A DNA stretch of 64,000 nt from positions 124,001-188,000 of the forward strand of contig NZ_BCXB01000002.1 in assembly GCF_001894885.1 (NCBI RefSeq). The letters are read 5' to 3'. Both the position numbers and the translations under genes were made by a program. How positions within the stretch are numbered: position 1 is the stretch's first letter; each line of letters opens with the position of its first letter. Origin of the DNA: Rhodococcus marinonascens NBRC 14363 (lineage in GTDB: Bacteria > Actinomycetota > Actinomycetes > Mycobacteriales > Mycobacteriaceae). Shown here in pieces: positions 53,423 through 64,000 of the stretch. A model generated the notes under the pieces. That model was not told the DNA's origin. It searched no databases and worked only from the letters and a program-made list of their open reading frames with translations.

Positions 53423-53704
53423 TTACTTGGCCTTCTCGAGAACTTCGACGAGACGCCAGTGCTTCGTGGCGGACAGCGGACGGGTCTCCATCAGCTGTAC
53501 ACGGTCACCGATGCCGGCGACGCCGTTCTCGTCGTGCGCGTTGACCTTGCTGGTGCGCCGGATGATCTTGCCGTAGAGCGGGTGCCTGACCCGGTCCTCG
53601 AGCTCGACCACGATCGTCTTCTCCATCTTGTCGGAGACGACATACCCGACGCGGACCTTCCGGCTGTTGCGCTCTTCAGTGCTCACTGCTTTTTCCTCAC
53701 TCAT
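53423..53704 (-). CDS. rpsQ: 30S ribosomal protein S17
   Basis: 93-aa OB-fold 16S rRNA-binding protein. [19 protein letters not shown] and [20 protein letters not shown] are conserved; the first ~15 residues are a lineage-specific acidic lead. Start overlaps the rpmC stop by 4 bp (ATGA). Last gene of the S10 operon. Confidence 0.97.
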   Translation of the reverse strand: MSEEKAVSTEERNSRKVRVGYVVSDKMEKTIVVELEDRVRHPLYGKIIRRTSKVNAHDENGVAGIGDRVQLMETRPLSATKHWRLVEVLEKAK

Positions 53705-53936
53705 GCCGCGTCACCTGCGTCCGGACCGACGGCCAGCCCGAGCTCGCGCTCACGCAGAACGGTGTAAACACGCGCGATCTCGTGACGAACGGTGCGAAGT
53801 CGGCGGTTGTTGTCCATCTGGCCGGTGGCCATCTGGAAACGAAGGTTGAACAGCTCTTCCTTCGACTCACGAAGCCGGGTGACCAGCTCTTCTTCGGTGA
53901 GCTCGCGGAGCTCTGCGGCTGGGGTTCCAGTAGCCA

Positions 53937-53937
<1 letters not shown>
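53701..53937 (-). CDS. rpmC: 50S ribosomal protein L29
   Basis: 78 aa, helical hairpin at the exit tunnel: [20 protein letters not shown] and [22 protein letters not shown] at 53937 shares one base with the rplP stop; the longer open frame runs into rplP. Confidence 0.97.
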
Positions 53938-54353
<416 letters not shown>

Positions 54354-54356
54354 GCG

Positions 54357-55581
<1,225 letters not shown>

Positions 55582-55585
<4 letters not shown>

Positions 55586-55863
55586 CGCCTCTTCGCCTTC
55601 CGATCGTCCTTGATGTGACCCTTGAACGTGCGGGTCGGTGCAAACTCTCCGAGCTTGTGTCCGACCATCGAGTCGGAAACGAAGACGGGGACGTGCTTGC
55701 GGCCGTCGTGAACCGCAAACGTGTGGCCGATGAAGTCCGGGATGATCGTGGAACGACGGGACCAGGTCTTGATGACCTGCTTGGTTCCCTTCTCGTTCTG
55801 CACATCCACCTTCGCAAGGAGGTGGTCATCGACGAACGGGCCCTTCTTGAGGCTGCGTGGCAT
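55582..55863 (-). CDS. rpsS: 30S ribosomal protein S19
   Basis: 93 aa. [20 protein letters not shown] and [20 protein letters not shown] are near invariant; [12 protein letters not shown] is the C-terminal signature. 13 bp after rplB. Confidence 0.98.
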
Positions 55864-55876
55864 CCTTCACTCCCTC

Positions 55877-56713
55877 CTAGCGCTTGTTCTTGCCGGTACG
55901 GCGACGACGGACAATGAGCTTGTCACTCGCCTTGTTCTTGCGGGTGCGGCCCTCGGGCTTACCCCACGGGCTGACCGGGTGGCGACCACCGGAGGTCTTA
56001 CCCTCACCACCACCGTGCGGGTGGTCGACCGGGTTCATCACGACGCCACGGACGGTCGGGCGCCTGCCCTTCCAACGCATGCGGCCGGCCTTGCCCCAGT
56101 TGATGTTCGACTGCTCGGCGTTGCCGACCTCACCGATCGAGGCTCGGCAGCGAACGTCGACACGACGAATCTCGCCGGACGGCATACGCAGCGTGGCGTA
56201 GGGGCCTTCCTTACCGAGCAACTGAATGCTGGATCCAGCCGAGCGGGCCATCTTCGCGCCGCCACCCGGTCGGAGTTCCACCGCGTGGATGGTGGTACCC
56301 GTCGGAATGTTGCGCAGGGGCAGGTTGTTGCCGGGCTTGATATCGGCTCCAGCACCGGACTCGACCGGTGCACCCTGGACCAGACCCTTGGGGGCGATGA
56401 TGTAGCGCTTCTCACCGTCTGCGTAGTGCAGCAGTGCGATGCGCGCAGTGCGGTTGGGGTCGTACTCGATGTGAGCGACCTTGGCCGGCACACCGTCCTT
56501 GTCGTTGCGACGGAAATCGATCAGCCGGTAGGCACGCTTGTGTCCGCCACCCTTGTGCCGGGTGGTGATACGACCGTGCGCGTTACGTCCACCGCGACCG
56601 TGGAGCGGGCGAACCAGCGACTTCTCAGGGGTCGACCGAGTGATCTCGGCGAAGTCCGAGACACTCGAGCCACGACGGCCCGGGGTAGTCGGCTTGTACT
56701 TACGGATTGCCAT
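55877..56713 (-). CDS. rplB: 50S ribosomal protein L2
   Basis: 278 aa, peptidyl-transferase-proximal protein. [20 protein letters not shown] start; [20 protein letters not shown] contains the functionally important His. Standard length. Confidence 0.98.
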   Translation of the reverse strand: MAIRKYKPTTPGRRGSSVSDFAEITRSTPEKSLVRPLHGRGGRNAHGRITTRHKGGGHKRAYRLIDFRRNDKDGVPAKVAHIEYDPNRTARIALLHYADGEKRYIIAPKGLVQGAPVESGAGADIKPGNNLPLRNIPTGTTIHAVELRPGGGAKMARSAGSSIQLLGKEGPYATLRMPSGEIRRVDVRCRASIGEVGNAEQSNINWGKAGRMRWKGRRPTVRGVVMNPVDHPHGGGEGKTSGGRHPVSPWGKPEGRTRKNKASDKLIVRRRRTGKNKR

Positions 56714-56752
56714 GAGTCTTCTCGTCCTCTATGTCTCGTCAAGTCCCGGCGC

Positions 56753-57058
56753 TTACGCGACCGGTCCTCCGAAGATCTCGATGGGCTTGCTGCCGGCCGA
56801 GAGGGTCACGAGCGCGCGCTTGGTGTCCTTACGCTTGCCGTAGCCGAATCGGGTCCGCTTGCGCTTGCCCTGACGGTTGGCGGTGTTGACGCTGGTCACG
56901 GTTACGCCGAAAATCTTCTCGACGGCAATCTTGATCTGCGTTTTATTCGAGTCCGGGTGCACCAGGAAGGTGTAGGTGCCTTCCTCGATCAGTCCGTAGG
57001 ACTTCTCGGAGATGACCGGAGCGAGCAGGATGTCGCGGGGATCGGCGATGGTGCTCAC
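56753..57058 (-). CDS. rplW: 50S ribosomal protein L23
   Basis: 101 aa, exit-site docking protein for trigger factor and [23 protein letters not shown] and [20 protein letters not shown] are typical. GTG start overlapping the rplD stop by 4 bp. Confidence 0.98.
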   Translation of the reverse strand: MSTIADPRDILLAPVISEKSYGLIEEGTYTFLVHPDSNKTQIKIAVEKIFGVTVTSVNTANRQGKRKRTRFGYGKRKDTKRALVTLSAGSKPIEIFGGPVA

Positions 57059-57777
57059 TTGCCCTCCTCCTTGTTCTCGTCCTGAGCTGATTTGTCGCTG
57101 CGCAGGCTCTGCTCCTGGGCTGCCTCGGCGGGTCCGTGGATGAACGCGCCCAGCGCTTCGACGCTGAACACGACGTCATCGCTGTTGAGCACGTCGTAGG
57201 TGTTGAGCTGGTCGGGTGCAATGGGATGCACGCCGTCCAGGTTCTGCACGCTCTTCCAGGCGGCGATGTCCTCACGCCCGACGACGAGCAGGACCTTCTT
57301 GCGGTCCGAGATCTCACCGAGGAAGGTGCGTGCAGACTTCGTGGACGGAGTCTGACCGGCAACCAGTTCGGTGATCACGTGGATGCGCTCGTTGCGGGCC
57401 CGGTCAGAGAGGGCTCCGCGCAGGGCGGCTGCCTTCATCTTCTTGGGGGTTCGCTGGCTGTAGTCGCGCGGCTGCGGGCCGTGGACGATGCCACCGCCGG
57501 CGAACTGCGGTGCACGGGTCGAGCCCTGACGAGCACGGCCAGTGCCCTTCTGGCGGTACGGCTTCTTGCCACCGCCGCGAACCTCGCCGCGGGTCTTGGT
57601 GGAATGGGTTCCCTGACGTGCAGCAGCGAGCTGCGCAACGACAACCTGGTGGAGAAGCGCGATATTGGCAGGCGCGTCGAAGATCTCCGCGGGGAGGTCG
57701 ACGGTGCCGTTGGTCTTGCCGCCGCCGACCTTGACGTCCAACGTCAGCTTGGTCGTCGATGTCTCGGTGCTGGTCAT
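57055..57777 (-). CDS. rplD: 50S ribosomal protein L4
   Basis: 240 aa. The tunnel loop [20 protein letters not shown] and [20 protein letters not shown] identify L4. A charged tail ([14 protein letters not shown]) extends the C-terminus. ATG overlaps the rplC stop by 4 bp. In some bacteria L4 autoregulates this operon. Confidence 0.98.
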   Translation of the reverse strand: MTSTETSTTKLTLDVKVGGGKTNGTVDLPAEIFDAPANIALLHQVVVAQLAAARQGTHSTKTRGEVRGGGKKPYRQKGTGRARQGSTRAPQFAGGGIVHGPQPRDYSQRTPKKMKAAALRGALSDRARNERIHVITELVAGQTPSTKSARTFLGEISDRKKVLLVVGREDIAAWKSVQNLDGVHPIAPDQLNTYDVLNSDDVVFSVEALGAFIHGPAEAAQEQSLRSDKSAQDENKEEGK

Positions 57778-58430
57778 GCTCGTGCACCACCCTTCACTGC
57801 GCTCTTGACGATCACAAGGCCACCCTTGCGGCCGGGGATCGCACCCTTGATCAGCAGCAGGCCGTTCTCGGCGTCCACCTTGTGGACGGAGAGGTTCTGC
57901 GTCGTGATGCGGTCGCTACCCATGCGGCCGGACATGCGCATGCCCTTGAACACGCGGCCCGGAGTGGCGCAACCACCGATGGAACCGGGGCGACGGTGAA
58001 CAGCCTGTGCACCGTGCGAGGCACCCTGGCCGGCGAAGCCGTGGCGCTTCATGGTTCCGGCGAAGCCCTTACCCTTGCTGGTTCCGGTGACGTCGACGTA
58101 AGCGCCGTCTGCGAAGACCTCGGCGGTAAGTTCCTGGCCGACCTCGTACTCCGAGGTGTCGGCGACGCGGAGCTCCACAACGTGGCGGCGCGGGGTGACG
58201 CCGGCCTTGGCGAACTGGCCCGACGTCGGCTTGTTCACCTTGCGCGGGTCGATGGCGCCGAACGCGAGCTGCACGGCGCTGTAGCCGTCACGCTCTTCGG
58301 TACGGATCTGGGTCACGACGTTCGGTCCGGCCTTCACGACGGTGACCGGAACGACCCGGTTGTTCTCGTCGAAGACCTGGGTCATGCCGAGCTTGGTGCC
58401 CAGGATTCCCTTGATCTTGGTATCAGTCAT
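57774..58430 (-). CDS. rplC: 50S ribosomal protein L3
   Basis: 218 aa. [20 protein letters not shown] fixes the start at 58430; [20 protein letters not shown] and [20 protein letters not shown] are invariant. 20 bp after rpsJ. Confidence 0.98.
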   Translation of the reverse strand: MTDTKIKGILGTKLGMTQVFDENNRVVPVTVVKAGPNVVTQIRTEERDGYSAVQLAFGAIDPRKVNKPTSGQFAKAGVTPRRHVVELRVADTSEYEVGQELTAEVFADGAYVDVTGTSKGKGFAGTMKRHGFAGQGASHGAQAVHRRPGSIGGCATPGRVFKGMRMSGRMGSDRITTQNLSVHKVDAENGLLLIKGAIPGRKGGLVIVKSAVKGGARA

Positions 58431-58450
58431 TGTTTTTGTCTCCGCCGCGC

Positions 58451-58756
58451 TCACTGAATGTTGACGTCGACGCTGGCCGGAAGGTCGATACGCATGAGCG
58501 CGTCAACCGTCTTGGGCGTCGGGTCGAGGATGTCGATAAGCCGCTTGTGAGTACGCATCTCGAAGTGCTCGCGCGAGTCCTTGTACTTGTGCGGCGAGCG
58601 GATGACGCAGTACACGTTCTTTTCGGTCGGCAACGGCACGGGTCCAACGACGCGGGCCCCGGTACGGGTCACCGTCTCGACGATCTTGCGCGCTGACGCG
58701 TCAATCGCCTCATGGTCGTAGGCCTTGAGCCTGATGCGGATCTTCTGTCCCGCCAC
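58451..58756 (-). CDS. rpsJ: 30S ribosomal protein S10
   Basis: 101 aa, first gene of the S10 operon and also the NusG-binding NusE. Starts GTG ([20 protein letters not shown]) with an AAGGAC site; [20 protein letters not shown] is diagnostic. The frame stays open to 58897 but the upstream part is not conserved S10. Followed upstream by an 875-bp region without a gene. Confidence 0.98.
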   Translation of the reverse strand: MAGQKIRIRLKAYDHEAIDASARKIVETVTRTGARVVGPVPLPTEKNVYCVIRSPHKYKDSREHFEMRTHKRLIDILDPTPKTVDALMRIDLPASVDVNIQ

Positions 58757-58997
58757 GCTTAGTGTCCTTTTCTTGCCGCGTTTCGTAGTACCACCCGAGT
58801 CGGGCCGAACTACCTCGTTTGCACAGTCCGTTACCTGGGCCGCAACTGTCCGAACGCTAGGCGACCGGGACGCACCCGATCCGCTGCCGCTGTTCATCTG
58901 TCATGGTTCTCCGGTACACGCGGTCGGGCGTGTCGCCCTCCCGCTAACCTTCCGACCCAAAACTTCTCAGCTACTTGGGCCGGAATGCGCACCGGAC

Positions 58998-59015
58998 GCA
59001 CTCGAATTCGAGTGC
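58998..59015. promoter_or_regulatory. 18-bp perfect palindrome upstream of rpsJ
   Basis: GCACTCGAATTCGAGTGC is fully self-complementary, 242 bp upstream of the rpsJ start. It may be an operator for the S10 promoter or simply an inverted repeat; the cognate factor is unknown. Confidence 0.35.
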
Positions 59016-59200
59016 CAGTAAGATACTGCTTCCGTCTTGCATGCGCCGCGAGCAGGTCGGTTCGATCCACATCGCGGCTTCTCACCTCATCTGTTTCTGG
59101 GACGCAAACAATCGCGTCCCAGACAAGGCAACCCGACCAGTATGCCGTACCGATCCGGAGACCACAAACCAAGGCCCGGTTCGCCGCGAAATTGCCCTAG

Positions 59201-59246
59201 TAGTCGACAACCACATGGCGACGTAGTCGACAACGACATGGCGGCG
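59201..59246. repeat. Two tandem 23-bp repeats
   Basis: A 23-bp unit beginning TAGTCGACAAC and containing ACATGGCG occurs at 59201-59223 and 59224-59246 with two mismatches, in the gene-free region between rpsJ and the ABC exporter. Confidence 0.8.
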
Positions 59247-59631
59247 TGGGTCACACACCGATAGGTGCACCGGACTGTGGGCCGAGCGAACCTGCGAAGG
59301 TCGGCCAAGACCGCTGGAACGGTCCCGTCGGTACCCCCGAACGACTCCCCACAGGCTCCAGATCGATGCCCGGATTCATCGTGCGGTTCAGGCGGACCCG
59401 AATTACCCTGTGACACTTCTGCGGAACCGGACCGTCCTGGCGCCTCGCGGACTCCGAGACCGGCCGGATTCATTCCTTCGTGGTCGCCGCGGACGCCGTG
59501 GTGCAGGCATCCTGCGTTTGTTATCCCCCGGTCTCGCGGGTTTCGGACGTAGTATCTCATCCCGCGCATCAGGGGTGAGGGTGTCCCTCAGTCGGCCTTG
59601 ACCACACTCCTCGCATGCCATACTCGAGGAC

Positions 59632-60600
59632 ATGCCTGTAACTGACACCGCCGTTCTCGTCGAGGGGATCGAGAAGTCCTTCGGTGACGTAGCAGCGCTG
59701 AGGGGCGTGAGCTTCGAGGTACCGCGCGGCACTGTCCTGGGCATTCTAGGCCCAAACGGCGCGGGGAAGACCACCACCGTCAATGTTCTGTCAACTCTGC
59801 TCCGACCCGATGCAGGTCGCGCCTATGTTGCCGGCCACGATGTGGTCGAAGATCCGGCGAGCGTCCGTCGCAGCATCATGATGACGGGTCAGTACGCAGC
59901 CCTCGATGAGTCGTTGACCGGACGAGAGAACATGGTGTTGTTCGGCCGACTGATGGGCCTGTCGAAAAGGTCCGCGAAATCGCGGGCCCAGGAATTGTTG
60001 ACACAGTTCGATCTGTTGAACGCCAGCGACCGCAGAGTGTCCGGTTATTCCGGCGGCATGCGGAGGCGCGTCGACATTGCTTGCGGACTGGTGATCCGCC
60101 CCCAGGTCGTGTTCCTCGACGAGCCGACCACGGGCCTCGACCCCCGCAGTCGCCAGGGCGTGTGGACGCTCGTGTCCGCGTTGAAGGAGCAGGGCATCAC
60201 GGTCCTGCTCACGACGCAGTACCTCGAGGAGGCCGACCTCCTCAGCGACAACATCGTAGTGATCGACAAGGGCACCGTGATCGCCGACGGCACGGCCGAC
60301 GAACTGAAAGCCCGCACCGGCGGCAGTTATTGCGAGGTCGTCCCGGTCAGCCTCGACGACCTCCCGCGCATCCGGGAGATCCTCACGAGCTTGTGCCCAT
60401 CGGGACGCGTCATCGAGGAAGGTACCGACAGAGTGTCGATTCCTGCAGAATTCGGCGCCCAAACCCTCACCGAGGTGCTGCGCCGCCTCGACATCGCCGG
60501 GATCACCCTCGCAGACATCGCCCTGCGGCGTCCTTCGCTCGACGACGTGTTCCTCTCACTGACCGGTCAAGTCAGCGTCGACGAGAGCGTGCTCTCGTGA
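59632..60600 (+). CDS. ABC transporter ATP-binding protein, DrrA (daunorubicin-resistance) type
   Basis: 322 aa. Walker A GPNGAGKTTTV (about residue 42), signature YSGGMRRRVDIA (about 139), Walker B VVFLDEPTTGLDP (about 159) and H-loop LTTQYLEEADLL, followed by the DrrA-type C-terminal extension (about 230-322, ending LDDVFLSLTGQ). Powers export of a lipid or drug-like substrate with the two permeases downstream; the stop overlaps the next start by 4 bp (GTGA). Confidence 0.93.
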   Translation: MPVTDTAVLVEGIEKSFGDVAALRGVSFEVPRGTVLGILGPNGAGKTTTVNVLSTLLRPDAGRAYVAGHDVVEDPASVRRSIMMTGQYAALDESLTGRENMVLFGRLMGLSKRSAKSRAQELLTQFDLLNASDRRVSGYSGGMRRRVDIACGLVIRPQVVFLDEPTTGLDPRSRQGVWTLVSALKEQGITVLLTTQYLEEADLLSDNIVVIDKGTVIADGTADELKARTGGSYCEVVPVSLDDLPRIREILTSLCPSGRVIEEGTDRVSIPAEFGAQTLTEVLRRLDIAGITLADIALRRPSLDDVFLSLTGQVSVDESVLS

Positions 60601-61412
60601 CAGCACCCACACTGGTCGAATTCAATCGCGCATCTGAAGGAAGACATCGGCGACCTCAACCGATGCGCAGCCAACAGTGGATCGCCCTGTCCAAGCGGAA
60701 CCTGCACACGATGTGGGAGACGGGTCAATTCTTCATTGCGGTACTCGCCCCACTGGTCTTCACCGTCGGCTTCTATCTCCCATTGCGCCTGGTCATGCAG
60801 TTTCAGGGCATCAACTACGCTCAGTTCGTCATGCCGATCATCGTCCTACAGGCCATGGCATTCACCGCGATCTCAGCGGCCCACCGCGCGGCCACCGAGG
60901 CATCCAACGGCATGAACGCCCGGTTCCAGACGATGCCGGTCGGGGCCGCGGTCCCGCTGACCGCACGAATGACCGCGTGCTTGGTGCACTCGTCGATCTC
61001 ACTCATCGCAGCGATCGGCTTCGGATATGTGATCGGCTTCCGTTTCGACGGCGGATTCGGGATGACCGCCGCGTTCTGCGCGCTGGCGATGCTGATCGGA
61101 TTCACCCTTACGACCGGTGCCGACGCCCTCGGCACACTGACCAGGAGCCCTGAGGTCACGAGCCAGGCGCTGACACTCCCGCAGTTGATCCTCGGCATGT
61201 TCTCCACCGGATTCGTTCCGGCATCGCAGTTTCCCGAATGGGCACAGGGCTTCGTGCGAAATCAGCCGATCTCGCAGTTCGCCACGTCCATGCGCGCCAT
61301 GACGGACGGCACGATCACCCTCCACCTACTGACACCCACTTTGTTGTGGTGCGGCGGACTGGCACTGATCTTCGTTCCGTTGTCGATCTGGTCGAATGTG
61401 AGGCGCGGATGA
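60597..61412 (+). CDS. ABC-2 type permease of the DrrABC-like exporter (first)
   Basis: 271 aa with about six membrane helices; WIALSKRNLHTMWETGQFFIA leads into the first one, and MFSTGFVPASQFPEWAQGF plus NQPISQFATSMRAM are ABC-2/DrrB-family signatures. GTG at 60597 overlaps the ATPase stop; the frame is open further upstream but only in shadow of that gene. Probably a heterodimer with the next permease. Confidence 0.9.
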   Translation: MTAPTLVEFNRASEGRHRRPQPMRSQQWIALSKRNLHTMWETGQFFIAVLAPLVFTVGFYLPLRLVMQFQGINYAQFVMPIIVLQAMAFTAISAAHRAATEASNGMNARFQTMPVGAAVPLTARMTACLVHSSISLIAAIGFGYVIGFRFDGGFGMTAAFCALAMLIGFTLTTGADALGTLTRSPEVTSQALTLPQLILGMFSTGFVPASQFPEWAQGFVRNQPISQFATSMRAMTDGTITLHLLTPTLLWCGGLALIFVPLSIWSNVRRG

Positions 61413-62257
61413 CCACCGAATATCGATCCGACACACCGACGAGTGTGACATTTCCCGAGGTGGTCGAACCGCACCCGGAAAATTCCCTCGCCGCCCTCTA
61501 CTCACACAGCTTGCTACAGACCAGACGACTGCTGCTGCGCTGGATCCGGGATCCATTCACCATGATTCAAGCGATCGTGTACCCATCGTTGATGTTGGTG
61601 ATGTTCTGGGCCGTGCTCGGAATCTCCATCACCAGCGCGACCGGGGTCAACAGCATATTCGGGACCGTTCCGATGATCACGCTCGTCGGCGCGATGTTCG
61701 GGTCCATCGCGGGTGGATTGTCTTTGAAGAAGGAATGGAAGGACGGACTCCTGAGCCGGTTCTGGGTTCTGCCGGTCCACCGAGCATCAGGTCTCCTCAG
61801 CCGCCTGATGGCCGAGTCCGTGCGGATTGCGCTCACTACAGTGCTCATCATCACCGTCGGTTTCGCGCTCGGGTTCCGGTTCGACCAGGGCATCCTCGCC
61901 GGCGTCGCCCTGATGCTAATTCCTCTGCTGTTCGGGGTCAGTTTTGCGACGATGGTGACCGCACTCGCCGTCAATTCCGCCAAGGCCCCCCTCGTCGAAC
62001 TCCTCTCGATACTGTCCACCCTTCTGTTGTTCTTCAACTCTGGGTTCGTCCCGACCGGGGCCTACCCCACATGGCTGCAGCCGTTCGTGGAGAATCAGCC
62101 GATGTCCTGTGCCATCGACGCGATGAAGGGCCTGTCGATGGGCGGGCCCGTCGCGGAACCCCTACTCAAGACCTTCGCATGGTCAGCCGCCGGATTCTTG
62201 ATCTTCGCCTATCCGGCAATTCGCGGGTATCGCCGAGCCGCCGGTACCCCGGCGTAG
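61409..62257 (+). CDS. ABC-2 type permease of the DrrABC-like exporter (second)
   Basis: 282 aa, about six helices. RRLLLRWIRDPFTMIQAIVY before helix 1 and FFNSGFVPTGAYPTWLQPFV near the end are typical of DrrB/DrrC; KKEWKDGLLSRFWVLPVHRA is the cytoplasmic coupling segment. ATG at 61409 overlaps the previous stop by 4 bp. Substrate unknown; the adjacent double-TetR regulator may control the operon. Confidence 0.9.
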   Translation: MTTEYRSDTPTSVTFPEVVEPHPENSLAALYSHSLLQTRRLLLRWIRDPFTMIQAIVYPSLMLVMFWAVLGISITSATGVNSIFGTVPMITLVGAMFGSIAGGLSLKKEWKDGLLSRFWVLPVHRASGLLSRLMAESVRIALTTVLIITVGFALGFRFDQGILAGVALMLIPLLFGVSFATMVTALAVNSAKAPLVELLSILSTLLLFFNSGFVPTGAYPTWLQPFVENQPMSCAIDAMKGLSMGGPVAEPLLKTFAWSAAGFLIFAYPAIRGYRRAAGTPA

Positions 62258-62751
62258 CAGCTGGCCCTCACCGTCGCAGTCTTGTGAACAAACGGGTTCA
62301 GCACGCGAACCAGCTGTGGAAGTTCCGGGGGGCGCTTCGCCAGCATCGCGGAGACTCCCACGATGAAGTCCAGCGCCCGCACCAATTCGGTCTGCCCGAC
62401 GCTGAGAACGTCGACCGCTACCTCAGTCGATTTCGGCCGCCCGTCAGGTTCACCGCACCCCAGCCACTGCCCTCATGTTCCAGCTACCTCCGATAGTTCG
62501 AGAGCTGATCTTCGAGGGACGCGACACGAATGTGACTCCGACGTAGCGAATTTCGATTTACTTAATTCGGTTTGTTTCAGCGGTGTCAATACCTCACGGC
62601 TGACATTTCGCAGTTCACGCCGCCCTACCGGCCTCTTCCGAAACCTCTGGATGTGCGCCGAGAACATGTTCAGGACGGACCGGATCCCATGGCTCGGTTA
62701 AGATGGGCGGCAAATGAATCGGCAGGCGACAGCCGACCACCGGAGGTGACC
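62258..62751. other. Intergenic region before the double-TetR regulator
   Basis: 494 bp without an intact gene. Reading leftward, 62284-62425 shows high-GC3 codons (VGQTELVRALDFIVG, LAKRPPELPQLVRVLNPF) without a start or full domain, possibly a gene remnant. The stretch 62540-62585 is relatively AT-rich and is a likely promoter zone for the regulator. Confidence 0.45.
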
Positions 62752-63975
62752 ATGGCCCTGACCGGCGCGGCGGCTGAGAGACCGATCCGTCGTCGTCCGA
62801 AGAATCGCAAGGCGCAGATTGCGCGCGTCGCGGCCGAAGCCTTCAGCGAACGTGGCTATCACGCCGTCGGTGTCGACGAGATCGCCGCAACCATAGGGAT
62901 TTCGGGTCCCGCCCTCTACAGGCACTACCCCAGCAAGTACGCGCTGCTGGTGCATGCGGCCAACACCGCGGCGGACGCGCTGCAGGCTTCCGCCGATGGT
63001 GCGCTGACGGGCGTGACGGGCAACGCCCCTCAGGATCGACTCGATCATCTGATCGCCGCACTCGTCGCGAACTCCATCGAGAACCGCAAGGTCGCCGGAC
63101 TCTACCGGTGGGAGAGCCGGTACCTCGAGGCCAAGGATCGCACGCGCATCCGCGACATCTTCGCACACGTAACCCAGTCTGTGGCCGCTCCGTTGCGTGA
63201 ACTCCGCCCGGAGCTCCCTACCGTCGATGCGACGACGCTGAGTGCTTCGGCGCTGAGCGTGATGGGCAGCATCAGCGCCCATCACACGACCCTCTCGATG
63301 CGTCGACTCGACACCCTACTGAAAGCGGCGTCCGAATCGATCCTGCGCACGATCCTTCCTCCTGCGGTCCCAAACGACCCCGAGAACGCCGCAGTCGGAG
63401 CACCCGACGCGCACAGATTCGCAGTGACGTCCAAACGAGAGTTGCTGATCAACGCGGCCGAGAAGATCTTCGACCGGCGCGGGTACCACGACTCGAGCAT
63501 CGAAGAAATCGGTGCTGCCGCCTGCATCAACGCCTCCAGCGTGTATCGATATTTCCCCAGTAAGGCAGACCTTCTGGCGGCAGTGTTCTACCGCGCAGGC
63601 GACCGACTGGCAGTCGCGACCGCGGCCGCACTTGCCGCTACCGGACCCGAGCATGCTCTCCGCACCCTTGCGGAGTCCTATCTCGAACTGTCGTTCCGGA
63701 ACCCGGAAGTGCTGACGGTCTATTTCGCCGAGATCGGAAACCTCGCGAAGAACGAACGCGCCAATCTGCGGCACGTCCAGCGTCGGCATATCGAGGAGTG
63801 GGTGAACCTCCTGACCGCGGTACGGCCTGAACTTTCGGCACCGGAAGCACGGTTCCTCGTTCATGCGGCGATGGGTCTGGTCTTGGACATCGGTCGCCTG
63901 ATGCGCTTCGACACCCGCGCGGAGTCTCGCGCCCGCCTCCACACCCTGATGATGGCGGTGCTGCTGGGTAACTGA
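62752..63975 (+). CDS. Transcriptional regulator with two fused TetR units
   Basis: 407 aa containing two complete TetR modules. The first helix-turn-helix is VDEIAATIGISGPALYRHYP (about 40-60), preceded by AQIARVAAEAFSERGYH; the second is IEEIGAAACINASSVYRYFP (about 250-270), preceded by RELLINAAEKIFDRRGYH. Each is followed by a helical ligand/dimerisation region of about 130 residues. ATG at 62752 has an ideal GGAGGTGA site; the upstream open frame is not conserved. The protein may bind DNA as an intramolecular pseudo-dimer. It probably regulates the adjacent exporter or a lipid pathway. Confidence 0.88.
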   Translation: MALTGAAAERPIRRRPKNRKAQIARVAAEAFSERGYHAVGVDEIAATIGISGPALYRHYPSKYALLVHAANTAADALQASADGALTGVTGNAPQDRLDHLIAALVANSIENRKVAGLYRWESRYLEAKDRTRIRDIFAHVTQSVAAPLRELRPELPTVDATTLSASALSVMGSISAHHTTLSMRRLDTLLKAASESILRTILPPAVPNDPENAAVGAPDAHRFAVTSKRELLINAAEKIFDRRGYHDSSIEEIGAAACINASSVYRYFPSKADLLAAVFYRAGDRLAVATAAALAATGPEHALRTLAESYLELSFRNPEVLTVYFAEIGNLAKNERANLRHVQRRHIEEWVNLLTAVRPELSAPEARFLVHAAMGLVLDIGRLMRFDTRAESRARLHTLMMAVLLGN

Positions 63976-64000
63976 CCTCGGCCGGCGACACCGAGTCCCA

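Larger units (their letters stand above)
58757..59631. other. Long intergenic region between rpsJ and an ABC transporter
   Basis: 875 bp without a supportable gene; open frames here lack third-position GC bias. It should contain the S10 operon promoter and leader (leftward) and the exporter promoter (rightward). Symmetric elements inside it: an 18-bp palindrome (58998-59015), a 10-bp-stem hairpin (59096-59105 with 59114-59123) and a 23-bp tandem repeat (59201-59246). Confidence 0.6.

Noticed and set aside
55721-57085. 454-codon open frame antisense to rplW, rplB and rpsS
   Set aside because: Shadow of invariant ribosomal genes.

Overview
The window is chromosomal DNA from a high-GC, mycolic-acid-type actinobacterium, most likely Rhodococcus (R. 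opacus/jostii type). The evidence is the very high GC at third codon positions, a GroEL1 with a histidine-rich tail, an ESX-4 type VII secretion locus, and gene order that closely follows the Mycobacterium tuberculosis block groEL1-groES-tsaD-rimI-tsaB-tsaE-alr-nnr-glmS-[Rv3438 to Rv3440c]-glmM-rpsI-rplM-ESX-4-truA-rplQ-rpoA (recalled synteny, not searched). Start codons are frequently GTG and many neighbours overlap by 4 bp (ATGA/GTGA) or 1 bp (TAATG, TGATG, TAGTG).

Layout. 0.2-2.4 kb: groEL1 and groES under a perfect CIRCE element. 2.5-8.6 kb: an accessory insert with two tandem Tat-exported metallophosphoesterases, a small K+-channel-like protein and a membrane-anchored Hsp70-like protein. 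8.6-14 kb: the tRNA t6A genes (tsaD, tsaB, tsaE) with rimI, alr and the bifunctional NAD(P)HX repair enzyme. 14-17.8 kb: a cupredoxin lipoprotein, glmS, an alpha/beta-hydrolase-fold protein that has lost its catalytic Ser and apparently its His, and a small secreted protein. 18-20.6 kb: a three-gene type VII-associated operon (102-aa ESX-like protein, 694-aa WXG-containing Pro-rich protein, 83-aa protein). 20.8-23.2 kb: glmM, rpsI, rplM. 23.4-25.5 kb: an arginine/ornithine pair (rocD, DDAH-like) inserted between rplM and ESX-4.

25.6-38.5 kb is a complete ESX-4 machine: esxT, esxU, an Rv3446c-family protein, eccC (three ATPase domains), eccD, mycP, eccB and also eccE, which M. tuberculosis ESX-4 lacks. 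Genes point in several directions: eccC-to-esxT leftward, eccD-mycP rightward, eccB leftward, eccE rightward. 38.5-39.6 kb holds an FMN reductase and a short zone with coding-like gene fragments. 39.6-58.8 kb is one leftward translation/transcription block from rpsJ (S10 operon) through spc, secY-adk-map and the alpha operon to truA, interrupted by one rightward secreted-protein gene. 59.6-64 kb: a DrrABC-type ABC exporter and a regulator with two TetR domains.

Most notable: (1) the ESX-linked 102/694/83-aa operon; (2) two unrelated genes, glmM and eccB, whose stop codons lie inside tandem repeats so that several in-frame stops follow one another; (3) a catalytically degenerate hydrolase conserved beside glmS; (4) a perfect CRP-type palindrome in front of only one of two duplicated phosphoesterases; (5) a GGC microsatellite encoding a poly-Ala linker in EccC. 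No tRNA, rRNA, CRISPR array or intact transposon was seen.
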